Assembly (NCBI GenBank): GCA_964506185.1
Contig: CAZDKL010000029.1
Coordinates: 1 to 17,216, forward strand
Direction: 5' to 3'
Length of the DNA stretch: 17,216 bases
Source: UBA2144 sp964506185
GTDB lineage: Bacteria > Patescibacteriota > Gracilibacteria > Peribacterales > Peribacteraceae
Shown: piece after piece, positions 6,526-12,220 of the stretch
Numbering within the stretch: position 1 is the first letter of the stretch
Layout of the letters: the number at the start of each line of letters is the position of its first letter
Made by a program: the position numbers and the translations under genes
The notes under the pieces: model-generated
What the model saw: only the letters and a program-made list of their open reading frames with translations
What the model was told of the DNA's origin: nothing
The model's database searches: none

Positions 6526-7281
6526 ATGTCACTAGACGCAGACGTCAAAGTAGAGGGCAAATATATAGGCAACCTGCCTCACAGACAGGCAAGAAGCATG
6601 GTACTTAATTCAGCCAAAAAAGTGCAACCCAGTGGTTTTGAACAGCACTTCGTTGTTACCGCAGGTGATATGGAAATGGGACAATATGCACGTGCTGATT
6701 CATTCGATATTCCACAAAGAGATGATGATGGAACTCGCAGTCATTTTCCCTTTATGATAGATGCAAAAAGAACCAGTAGATCCGGAGCCATGGCGCTGTT
6801 CAACGGATTAGCAGAAAAAGAAGGTAGAAGTATGTCTGTTTCAGATATTTCCTTCGATGAAACAGATAGTCCAGACGACTATGGTAAACGAATGGAAACT
6901 ATGGGTGATTTTTCGTCATCTGCCGAACAAATGAGTGCATTGAGAGTAGTTAATCAAGTCCTGGAGATTATGTCACACGAAGTGAAATCCATCTGGGTAA
7001 CCGGTGGGGGAGAAATTGCGTTCGGATCTTCTTTGCACGCATTCCAGTCGGATCATGATATTAAATGGGCAGCTAGAAGGGATGCTGAAAATGACACCGA
7101 TGAAGAAGATAAAATTGCCGAACTGGAGCTTGAGAGAGAGGAGGCGATAGAAAGATGGAAAAAAGAAACTATCGATTCCTTGGTTGCAGCCCTTAGGGAT
7201 GCAGGACTAGAAGTAGGCGATGATGAAATAGAATTCCTTAGAGAAGCAGCGGAGTATAAAGATAAGGCGTTTACGCTTTAA
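6526..7281 (+). CDS. uncharacterised acidic protein
   Basis: A 251-residue soluble protein with no signal peptide or membrane helix; I do not recognise the family. The N-terminal half (to about residue 140) is mixed alpha/beta and rich in Asp/Ser. A segment near residues 160-180, VTGGGEIAFGSSLHAFQSDH, followed by DIKW, weakly recalls the G-S...D-x-D core of minimal nucleotidyltransferases, but the spacing between GS and the Asp pair is short, so I do not call it one. Residues about 185-220 are strongly charged (DEEDKIAELELEREEAIERW) and probably a coiled-coil helix. It is followed after 48 nt by another acidic unknown gene on the same strand, which has its own promoter. Confidence 0.6.
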   Translation: MSLDADVKVEGKYIGNLPHRQARSMVLNSAKKVQPSGFEQHFVVTAGDMEMGQYARADSFDIPQRDDDGTRSHFPFMIDAKRTSRSGAMALFNGLAEKEGRSMSVSDISFDETDSPDDYGKRMETMGDFSSSAEQMSALRVVNQVLEIMSHEVKSIWVTGGGEIAFGSSLHAFQSDHDIKWAARRDAENDTDEEDKIAELELEREEAIERWKKETIDSLVAALRDAGLEVGDDEIEFLREAAEYKDKAFTL

Positions 7282-7282
7282 C

Positions 7283-7300
7283 CATAGCGATCATAGCGAT
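7283..7300 (+). repeat. perfect 9-bp tandem repeat upstream of a promoter
   Basis: CATAGCGAT occurs twice back to back, immediately after the stop of the preceding gene and 13 bp before the extended -10 element at 7314. It occupies the position where a -35 or operator would sit, and no TTGACA-like box is present. Confidence 0.6.
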
Positions 7301-7313
7301 TCTTGTCGTTGTA

Positions 7314-7322
7314 TGGTATAAT
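7314..7322 (+). promoter_or_regulatory. extended -10 promoter (TGGTATAAT) of the gene at 7330
   Basis: A consensus TG-N-TATAAT ending 7 nt before the ATG at 7330. The predicted transcription start coincides with the start codon, implying a leaderless mRNA. No -35 is apparent, as is usual for extended -10 promoters. Confidence 0.7.
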
Positions 7323-7329
7323 ACGAACA

Positions 7330-7923
7330 ATGATAAACACAAACACACCAGATGATTCAGATATTGATCCCGCCATTGAAAGGATCGACAGCTTAATAGG
7401 TGATTCAGATGTTGATCCTGAATTGCTTGATGACCTACAGAAGCTCGAGGGTGCTCAGAATGCCGGTAGTGAACCTGAAGTTGATCTAAGTCCACTAGGT
7501 GATGCAGATGCAATTGACGTAGTAAAAAATGAACTAAGGGGCATCATACGTACTTACGATTATGAAGATGTTGAAAGCAACTTAAAGCCAGGAGGAGTAT
7601 TTGAGCAACTTGAAGTACTGATATCTGAGGCATTGGGAGAAAACAGAGAAAAAACTATCGCATTGCTGTCACTTATTGCCGATGTTGCCAATGAAAATGG
7701 TTTTGTGACATTGGGTAATGAATTACATATCTTTTTAATGACTCCAAAATCAAGAAGATACGAGGAAGATGTAATATTCGGTGAACACAAAACGCTAATG
7801 AGATCAGAAATCGCCGAAATGCGTGCAACCCAAAAAGGCTTGCCTGAAAAAATTGCTGAAGCAATTGAGCGCAATGAAGAAGGCTTAAAGGATGACATGA
7901 GAAGATTGGCTGAAAGTAATTAG
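7330..7923 (+). CDS. uncharacterised acidic helical protein
   Basis: Starts MINTNTPDDSDIDPAIERID and has 197 residues. An in-frame TTG at 7303 is rejected because the promoter's -10 lies inside that extension. The first 60 residues are very acidic and repeat a motif (DSDIDPAIERIDSLIGDSDVDPELLDDL: two 'DSD(I/V)DP' units about 18 residues apart). The remainder is predicted helical, including EKTIALLSLIADVANENGF and a charged C-terminal helix KGLPEKIAEAIERNEEGLK. No signal peptide, no membrane segment, no recognised domain. It converges on tatD with 11 nt between the stops. With its upstream neighbour it forms a pair of acidic unknowns, possibly functionally linked. Confidence 0.6.
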   Translation: MINTNTPDDSDIDPAIERIDSLIGDSDVDPELLDDLQKLEGAQNAGSEPEVDLSPLGDADAIDVVKNELRGIIRTYDYEDVESNLKPGGVFEQLEVLISEALGENREKTIALLSLIADVANENGFVTLGNELHIFLMTPKSRRYEEDVIFGEHKTLMRSEIAEMRATQKGLPEKIAEAIERNEEGLKDDMRRLAESN

Positions 7924-7934
7924 TTACCATTTAG

Positions 7935-8696
7935 TTAATGCTTCATATCAAAAAAACCTTCGGCGTTTTTTGTCGTCACCCGATCAACCTCCTCCAAACT
8001 AACTCCCTTCACCTCAGCAACAAGCTTCGCCACCTCCATCACAAACGCAGGTTCGTTCCGCTTGCCTCTGAACTTCTCCGGAGCCAGATAAGGCGAGTCA
8101 GTTTCAATCATCATCTGCTCAAGCGGACAGTTTTTAATAACTTCCCTGATATGTTCTGACTTTGCGTAAGTCGCAATGCCCGTGAAGCCGAACATAAATC
8201 CCCTGCTGATAAGATCACTGACGTCTTCCCACTTTTCAGTGCAACAATGAATGACAATACGCTCGTAACTGACCTCATCAATTATTTTTTTAAGGTCATC
8301 AATCGCATCTCTGCAGTGAACTACAACCGAAACATCCATATCTTTTGCAATTCTAAGCTCTGCTTCAAAAACTTTTCTCTGCACATCACGCGGTGAGTTG
8401 TCATAGTAATAATCCAAGCCTATCTCCCCTATCGCAACTGCCTTATCTGACGAAACCATCTTCATCAATCTTTCATCATCTCCTTCCTGCCAGTTTTTTG
8501 AGGCGTGAGGATGTACTCCAACCGCACAAAACACATTCTGATATTTATCACAAATCTTCAGGCACTCAGTCCCCTCTTTCAGAGTATCAGAAATTGTAAT
8601 TAGCTGAGAAACACCGGCCTGTTTAGCTCTGTCTACGACCTGATCTAAGTCAGAACGAAATTTTCGGTCGGCCAAATGACAGTGAGAATCGATCAT
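7935..8696 (-). CDS. tatD: TatD-family metal-dependent hydrolase (DNase)
   Basis: A 253-residue TIM-barrel hydrolase of the TatD/YcfH/YabD family; members are metal-dependent deoxyribonucleases, and some act in DNA repair or RNA/DNA end trimming. Metal-binding motifs are all present: DSHCH at the N-terminus, VGVHPH, GEIGLDYY (metal-bridging Glu), VVHCRDA, VIHCCTE and ETDSPYLAP with the catalytic-site Asp, plus the RGKRNEP signature. The length is normal. The ATG at 8696 is preceded by a -10-like TGTAAGAT 6 nt upstream and no Shine-Dalgarno. In many bacteria tatD neighbours metG; here the two are separated by about 4.5 kb. Confidence 0.93.
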   Translation of the reverse strand: MIDSHCHLADRKFRSDLDQVVDRAKQAGVSQLITISDTLKEGTECLKICDKYQNVFCAVGVHPHASKNWQEGDDERLMKMVSSDKAVAIGEIGLDYYYDNSPRDVQRKVFEAELRIAKDMDVSVVVHCRDAIDDLKKIIDEVSYERIVIHCCTEKWEDVSDLISRGFMFGFTGIATYAKSEHIREVIKNCPLEQMMIETDSPYLAPEKFRGKRNEPAFVMEVAKLVAEVKGVSLEEVDRVTTKNAEGFFDMKH

Positions 8697-8702
8697 GAAC
8701 CC

Positions 8703-8710
8703 ATCTTACA
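8703..8710 (-). promoter_or_regulatory. -10 box (TGTAAGAT) of tatD
   Basis: TGTAAGAT on the minus strand ends 6 nt before the tatD ATG. It lies in the 33-nt gap after the small ORF at 8730, suggesting tatD has its own leaderless transcript. Confidence 0.5.
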
Positions 8711-8729
8711 TCAACATGTAATTGATTCT

Positions 8730-8930
8730 CTACTTTCTAGCAAAACTCTCGTGAGTTCCGCCCGTAGGACCATCGTCTAAGAAATCATCACGATCTGTTA
8801 CATCAGTTCCGGTAGGACCTGCGAACCCAAGCGTTCTGTAAAGCCTCTCTCCCACTCCTCCAAAGGGCAACGAGTGATCAATTCTAATTCGGGAAGGAGC
8901 CGTTTCTGGAGTGCGACGTCTATCAATCAT
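8730..8930 (-). CDS. small uncharacterised protein
   Basis: A 66-residue ORF filling the gap between tatD and purF. It is Arg/Gly/Asp-rich with the segments LPFGGVGERLYRTLGF and GPTGTDVTDRDDFLDDG. No signal peptide or membrane helix is seen and I know no family for it. It starts at an ATG preceded by TTATTCTA, too close for a normal -10/start distance, and has no Shine-Dalgarno. Support is only the open frame, its position in an otherwise empty 240-nt gap and a protein-like composition. Confidence 0.4.
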   Translation of the reverse strand: MIDRRRTPETAPSRIRIDHSLPFGGVGERLYRTLGFAGPTGTDVTDRDDFLDDGPTGGTHESFARK

Positions 8931-9025
8931 TAGAATAATTGGTTAACAAGCTGAAACAGACTAATCACTTAAGCCTTATTGTCAATAATTCCGTTAAGAA
9001 TTTGGTTTTCTCTCAACAAAACACG

Positions 9026-9033
9026 TGTAGAAT
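9026..9033 (+). promoter_or_regulatory. -10 box (TGTAGAAT) of purF
   Basis: TGTAGAAT, the same TGTARNAT form as at 6513, 8703 and 10749, ends 13 nt before the ATG at 9047 and 7 nt before an in-frame TTG at 9041. It supports a start near 9041-9047 rather than at the far upstream ATG at 8939. Confidence 0.45.
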
Positions 9034-9046
9034 CGTTTACTTGCTT

Positions 9047-10438
9047 ATGGGAGAAACCAGAGAAAAATGCGGCGTGTTTGCGATTTATGACTATCAAGGA
9101 AATACCGAGAATTTGGCTCTTGATGCATATCAAAGCGGACTTGAGCTTGAGCACAGAGGTCAGCACGGATGGGGTTTGGGCTATGTCGAAGAAAATAAGC
9201 GGCAAAACCGTTTTAGAATCAGACATCACTTGGGACCAATCGGCTGCATAGACAATCAGCTAGATGACTTTATGGATGTTGGGAGAATACGGGCAGCTTT
9301 TTGCCAAACCCTTTATCACACAAGCGGGAAACACGAGAAAAAACAGTGCAAGAAAAAGAAGAAGACGAAGAAAATGGACAATAGATACGCACAACCCGTT
9401 GAAAGCCCTGATGGCTCTTTGGCAATGCTATGGAATGGTAATCTATCTAACTTTTCCCAGCTTAAAGAAGGAGACGAAGTTGTAGATACTCAAACTCTCC
9501 TTAGAATGGTAATTGAGGGAATGCGAGAGTCAGAAAAAACTGCACTCAAAGAAATAATGGGAGAAGCCTTTGAATACGTTGATGCCAGAGCAGAAGGAGC
9601 CTACAACATTGTTGTAGTTCATAAAGGAGATCCGCAAAGAGATTTGCCTCCTTCAATTTTTGCACACAGAGATAGATGGGGAACAAGACCATTGGGATTC
9701 ACAATTGATGACCAGAAACGTCTGTTAATTTATTCCGAAAACGTTGCGAGTCCTTCGCCTGATGCAAGGCGTCATAATGTACCCCCCGGAGGCATGGTAC
9801 ATTCCATGGACTTGTATCCTGAACCAATTCAAATCACTCCTTCCAATCCTCACCATTGTTTCTTCGAATGGATCTATTTTGCAAATGTTTCTTCCCAGTT
9901 TGACGGGACCAATGTTCGAGAATCGCGTAACCGTGCCGGAGCTATACTTGCTAGGCAAGATCGAGAGCAGTTTGGACCTCATGTTCCGGATATGGTAATT
10001 GCGCCTGTTCCAAAATCTGCCAGAGCCGGAACATCCGGATATTCTGATGAGCTTAAAATGTTTCCCAATGGCGATGCAATTACACGCAATCCGCAATACA
10101 GAGGAATAGCATTTATTGAGCAGACAAATAAGGGCAAAAAGCACATCGTGAATGCTGAAGAAGTGAAAGACAAAAGCGTTATTGTTGTCGAAGACAGTTT
10201 GGTTAGAGGTAAAACAATAAAGAAACTTATCAAAGACCTAAAAAAGGCGGATGCCAGAGAGATACATCTTAGATTCTGCTGCCCCCCAATTCTAGGAATT
10301 TGTGCAAAGGGAATTGATATTCGAACTATAAAGGAGCTTTTTGTTCCAAAAGTGTTCGACTACAACGTTCCTGAATTTGATGATGAAGGCTGTTTGCCAG
10401 ATTGGGCATTGCAAAAAAAGCTGAAGTTTTGGAAGTAG
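9047..10438 (+). CDS. purF: amidophosphoribosyltransferase, divergent, main reading frame
   Basis: PurF makes 5-phosphoribosylamine from PRPP and glutamine, the first step of purine synthesis. Starting at ATG 9047 the protein begins MGETREKCGVFAIYD, giving a short propeptide before the N-terminal nucleophile Cys (residue 8), as in PurF. Also visible are NGNLSNF, HCFFEWIYFANVSS, APVPKSARAGTSGYSDE and the PRPP loop VIVVEDSLVRGKT. Oddities: the usual GHxRYST glutamine-site segment reads CQTLYHTSG, apparently without the Arg, and is followed by a Lys-rich insertion (KHEKKQCKKKKKTKK). The frame stops at 10438, before the expected C-terminus; homologous sequence continues in the -1 frame (10402-10611). 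Cys 271 and 419 match two of the four Fe-S ligands of Bacillus-type PurF; the other two are in the -1 frame. Confidence 0.88.
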   Translation: MGETREKCGVFAIYDYQGNTENLALDAYQSGLELEHRGQHGWGLGYVEENKRQNRFRIRHHLGPIGCIDNQLDDFMDVGRIRAAFCQTLYHTSGKHEKKQCKKKKKTKKMDNRYAQPVESPDGSLAMLWNGNLSNFSQLKEGDEVVDTQTLLRMVIEGMRESEKTALKEIMGEAFEYVDARAEGAYNIVVVHKGDPQRDLPPSIFAHRDRWGTRPLGFTIDDQKRLLIYSENVASPSPDARRHNVPPGGMVHSMDLYPEPIQITPSNPHHCFFEWIYFANVSSQFDGTNVRESRNRAGAILARQDREQFGPHVPDMVIAPVPKSARAGTSGYSDELKMFPNGDAITRNPQYRGIAFIEQTNKGKKHIVNAEEVKDKSVIVVEDSLVRGKTIKKLIKDLKKADAREIHLRFCCPPILGICAKGIDIRTIKELFVPKVFDYNVPEFDDEGCLPDWALQKKLKFWK

Positions 10439-10611
10439 ATTCAGTCCGATTCCTGCCAATTCCGGGAGTGGCAGAAGCAATTCAGAAAGAAACTAGTGAA
10501 CTCTGTATGTCATGCGTGCATGGCAAGCCTGAATGTTATGGAACCGATTCCGAAAAAGAGCTCGTTCAGCTTTCTTTGGAAGAAGCTAGGAGAGGCAAGA
10601 AGAAGAAATGA
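10402..10611 (+). CDS. purF: C-terminal part of amidophosphoribosyltransferase in the -1 frame
   Basis: Unlikely to be an independent gene. In this frame the sequence reads AEVLEVDSVRFLPIPGV, AEAIQKETSELCMSCVHGK, the typical PurF C-terminus (compare 'DSLxYLSxEGLxEAI...CxACFxGxYP'). It supplies the CxxC pair (codons at 10504 and 10513) expected to complete the [4Fe-4S] site of Bacillus-type PurF. The only start-like codon is a TTG inside the main frame with no ribosome binding site. The switch point is best placed at the A-run 10413-10419, after which the -1 frame continues GCT GAA GTT. Either a programmed -1 frameshift, a 1-nt deletion in the A-run, or a sequencing error explains the split. 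Confidence 0.75.
   Translation: MGIAKKAEVLEVDSVRFLPIPGVAEAIQKETSELCMSCVHGKPECYGTDSEKELVQLSLEEARRGKKKK
10413..10420 (+). other. A AAA AAG slippery heptamer in purF
   Basis: Seven A followed by G. In the main frame the codons are CAA AAA AAG, so the heptamer is in the correct register for a -1 slip, as in E. coli dnaX. Stimulators are weak: only a 5-bp CTGAA/TTCAG pairing (10421-10425 with 10440-10444) follows directly, and no internal Shine-Dalgarno sits about 10 nt upstream. Confidence 0.6.
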
Positions 10612-10614
10612 TTT

Positions 10615-10689
10615 TGGTGGGTCAGGTGGGGATCGAACCCACGGCCAATAGGTTAAAAGCCTACTGCTCTACCACTGAGCTACTGACCC
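10615..10689 (-). tRNA. tRNA-Lys (anticodon TTT)
   Basis: On the minus strand: acceptor GGGTCAG/CTGACCC, D-stem GCTC/GAGC, anticodon stem GTAGG/CCTAT (one G-U) with loop CTTTTAA, T-arm GTGGGTTCGATCCCCAC, discriminator A and encoded CCA (10615-10617). It decodes AAA/AAG, the dominant codons of the Lys-rich tail genes further on. Its 3' end is only 3 nt from the end of the purF frame on the other strand. Confidence 0.96.
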
Positions 10690-10748
10690 AAAGGACTGCT
10701 CACATAACTTATTATACGATATTTTTAGGTACTTAAAAACCATTAACA

Positions 10749-10756
10749 TGTAAAAT
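10749..10756 (+). promoter_or_regulatory. -10 box (TGTAAAAT) of the glycosyltransferase gene
   Basis: TGTAAAAT ends 6 nt before the ATG at 10763. No Shine-Dalgarno; probably leaderless. Confidence 0.5.
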
Positions 10757-10762
10757 CAAAAT

Positions 10763-11917
10763 ATGAAAGTTGCTCTTGTCCACGAACTTCTGACCATGCG
10801 CGGCGGTGCTGAGAGGGTATTTAAGATTATTTCTGAGATGTACCCGGAAGCCCCCATATACACGCTTCTTTATGATGAAAAGAAGCTCGGGGAATGGTTT
10901 CCTAAGGAAAGAATCAAGACTAGCATTATCCAAGATTCCAGATTCCAGATTCCAAATTCCAGATTCCGTTTCAATCACCACAGATACCTGCGTAAGTTCC
11001 CTGAAGCCGTTGAATCATGGGATTTTAACGAATTTGATCTGGTGATCTCATCATCTTCCGCCTTTGCCCACGGAATCATCACTAACGGAAAGCCGAAGCA
11101 CTTATCTTTCGTTCACTCCCCTGCCCGCTATCTATGGGATAGAACTCATGACGTACTCGATCGCGCAGATAAAGGACTACTTGGTCCAATAAAAAGAAGA
11201 TACCTTGAACACACATTCCATAAACTCAGAGTCTGGGATAGCGAGTCAGCTTCTCGTCCCGACAAACTACTTGCCGCTTCCAAAGAAGTTCAAAGACGAA
11301 TTGAATTGTATTGGAGACGAGAGTCGGAAGTTTTATATCCACCGATTGATGACTCGTGGATGACATCCGACAACCGAAATCCGGAATCCGAAATCCGAAA
11401 CAGTATGGAGCACCCAGATTACTTCCTCATCGTTTCAACTTTAGTTGATTACAAAAGGATCGACATCGCAATCGAAGCTTGTAACAAGACTAAACAGTAC
11501 TTAAAAGTTGTTGGCGAAGGTCCAGCTCTTAATAATCTTAAAAAATTAGCAGGACCAACAATTGAGTTCTATGGTTACCGTGAAAATGATGAACTTAAAG
11601 ACATAATTACTTCGGCAAAAGCTTTGATCTTTCCCGGTAAAGAAGATTTTGGAATCGTTCCACTCGAATCTATGTCGCAAGGGACTCCGGTCATCGCATT
11701 TCGAGGTGGAGGCGCACTTGAAACAGTTAGCGAAGGACGCACCGGAGCATTTTTTGATGAACTTAACCCAGAGTCACTCGCGAAAGTACTGACTGACTTC
11801 AATCCCAATGTGTTTCACAATGATTTAATGCTGAGTACTGCTGCCAAATATTCCCGAAAGATATTTGAAGATAAATTAAACATCACCGTAAACGAATTGT
11901 TCAATTTATCAGCGTAA
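10763..11917 (+). CDS. GT4-family glycosyltransferase (WbaZ/mannosyltransferase-like)
   Basis: A 384-residue cytoplasmic GT-B enzyme transferring a sugar from a nucleotide-sugar donor, probably in surface polysaccharide or glycolipid assembly. The N-terminal domain starts MKVALVHELLTMRGGAERVF with the acceptor-side Gly-rich loop, followed by YPEAPIYTLLYD and the segments DLVISSSSAFAHG and FVHSPARYLWD typical of WbaZ-like enzymes. The C-terminal donor domain has STLVDYKRID, VVGEGP, and the E-x7-E signature EDFGIVPLESMSQG near residue 293, then GGGALETV. Two stretches, residues about 57-69 (DSRFQIPNSRFRF) and 204-213 (NRNPESEIRN), are translated from 7-bp tandem repeats and interrupt otherwise normal GT4 sequence. 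The donor and acceptor cannot be deduced. Confidence 0.9.
   Translation: MKVALVHELLTMRGGAERVFKIISEMYPEAPIYTLLYDEKKLGEWFPKERIKTSIIQDSRFQIPNSRFRFNHHRYLRKFPEAVESWDFNEFDLVISSSSAFAHGIITNGKPKHLSFVHSPARYLWDRTHDVLDRADKGLLGPIKRRYLEHTFHKLRVWDSESASRPDKLLAASKEVQRRIELYWRRESEVLYPPIDDSWMTSDNRNPESEIRNSMEHPDYFLIVSTLVDYKRIDIAIEACNKTKQYLKVVGEGPALNNLKKLAGPTIEFYGYRENDELKDIITSAKALIFPGKEDFGIVPLESMSQGTPVIAFRGGGALETVSEGRTGAFFDELNPESLAKVLTDFNPNVFHNDLMLSTAAKYSRKIFEDKLNITVNELFNLSA
10934..10968. repeat. 7-bp tandem repeat array inside a coding region (GATTCCA x5)
   Basis: Five consecutive units: GATTCCA three times, AATTCCA, GATTCCG. It is translated within the glycosyltransferase as a short extra segment. Confidence 0.85.
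11374..11401. repeat. 7-bp tandem repeat array inside a coding region (CCGAAAT x4)
   Basis: Four consecutive units: CCGAAAT, CCGGAAT, CCGAAAT, CCGAAAC. CGGAATC, the reverse complement of the last unit of the array at 10934-10968, occurs here at 11382-11388, so the arrays look like inverted relatives. Confidence 0.8.
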
Positions 11918-11941
11918 TCTGTGTTATCTGCGCAATCTGAG
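11915..11941. repeat. 9-bp tandem repeat starting on a stop codon
   Basis: TAATCTGTG, TTATCTGCG, CAATCTGAG: three 9-bp units sharing ATCTG. The first three bases are the TAA of the glycosyltransferase gene. Confidence 0.5.
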
Positions 11942-11951
11942 GTTCAGACAA

Positions 11952-11984
11952 GTGTATGTACATTGTACATACAGTGTATGTACA
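11952..11984. repeat. 10-bp-arm palindrome plus a third half-site
   Basis: TGTATGTACA (11953-11962), one T, then TGTACATACA (11964-11973) make a near-continuous dyad; TGTATGTACA returns at 11975-11984. GTGTATGTACA therefore recurs with a 22-bp period. It lies between two convergent genes, so it may be a bidirectional hairpin; the two-turn spacing also resembles a protein-binding site. Confidence 0.6.
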
Positions 11985-11989
11985 CACGC

Positions 11990-12211
11990 TTACCACATAA
12001 TATTTTCTAGAATCATTAACACATCTTCTTCTGAATCTATAGAAACACCTGTTAATCTCTCCCGAACAACATCTTGCATTCCGTCTTTAACACCCATAAC
12101 CGATATTGTTCTTCCGCCGAATGCTCTGACTTCTAAATCGTCTCCTTCTCCTTCTCCTTTTCTCATATTCTCCGGCAGCCTTGCTTCGTAAATTTCAATT
12201 ATTCTCGGCAT
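11990..12211 (-). CDS. small uncharacterised protein downstream of ruvB
   Basis: Starts MPRIIEIYEARLPENMRKGE at the ATG at 12211, giving about 73 residues; a TTG at 12217 would add two. It contains a Gly/Glu-rich stretch (KGEGEGDDLE, from GAGAAG-type DNA) and a mixed helix/strand composition with RTISVMGV and SIDSEEDVLMILENIM. No signal peptide or membrane helix; I recognise no domain. The start lies 9 nt after the ruvB stop on the same strand, so co-transcription with ruvB is likely. The composition is protein-like and the position is good; the function is unknown. Confidence 0.55.
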   Translation of the reverse strand: MPRIIEIYEARLPENMRKGEGEGDDLEVRAFGGRTISVMGVKDGMQDVVRERLTGVSIDSEEDVLMILENIMW

Positions 12212-12220
12212 AATCAAATA

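Noticed and set aside
8939..9046. Upstream ATG at 8939 as the purF start
   Set aside because: It would put 36 unrelated residues before the propeptide and nucleophile Cys; PurF proteins start just before CGVF, and the -10 box at 9026 lies inside that extension.
10421..10444. Strong stimulatory hairpin for the purF frameshift
   Set aside because: Only a 5-bp stem with no spacer after the heptamer; too weak to count as evidence for programming.
96..10611. UGA recoded as glycine, as in Gracilibacteria/SR1
   Set aside because: Genes end at TGA where the protein should end (1413-1415, 10609-10611), and no in-frame TGA interrupts conserved domains; the tRNA-Gly anticodons here are CCC and GCC.
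10934..11401. CRISPR array
   Set aside because: Units are 7 bp, contiguous, without spacers, and translated inside a glycosyltransferase.
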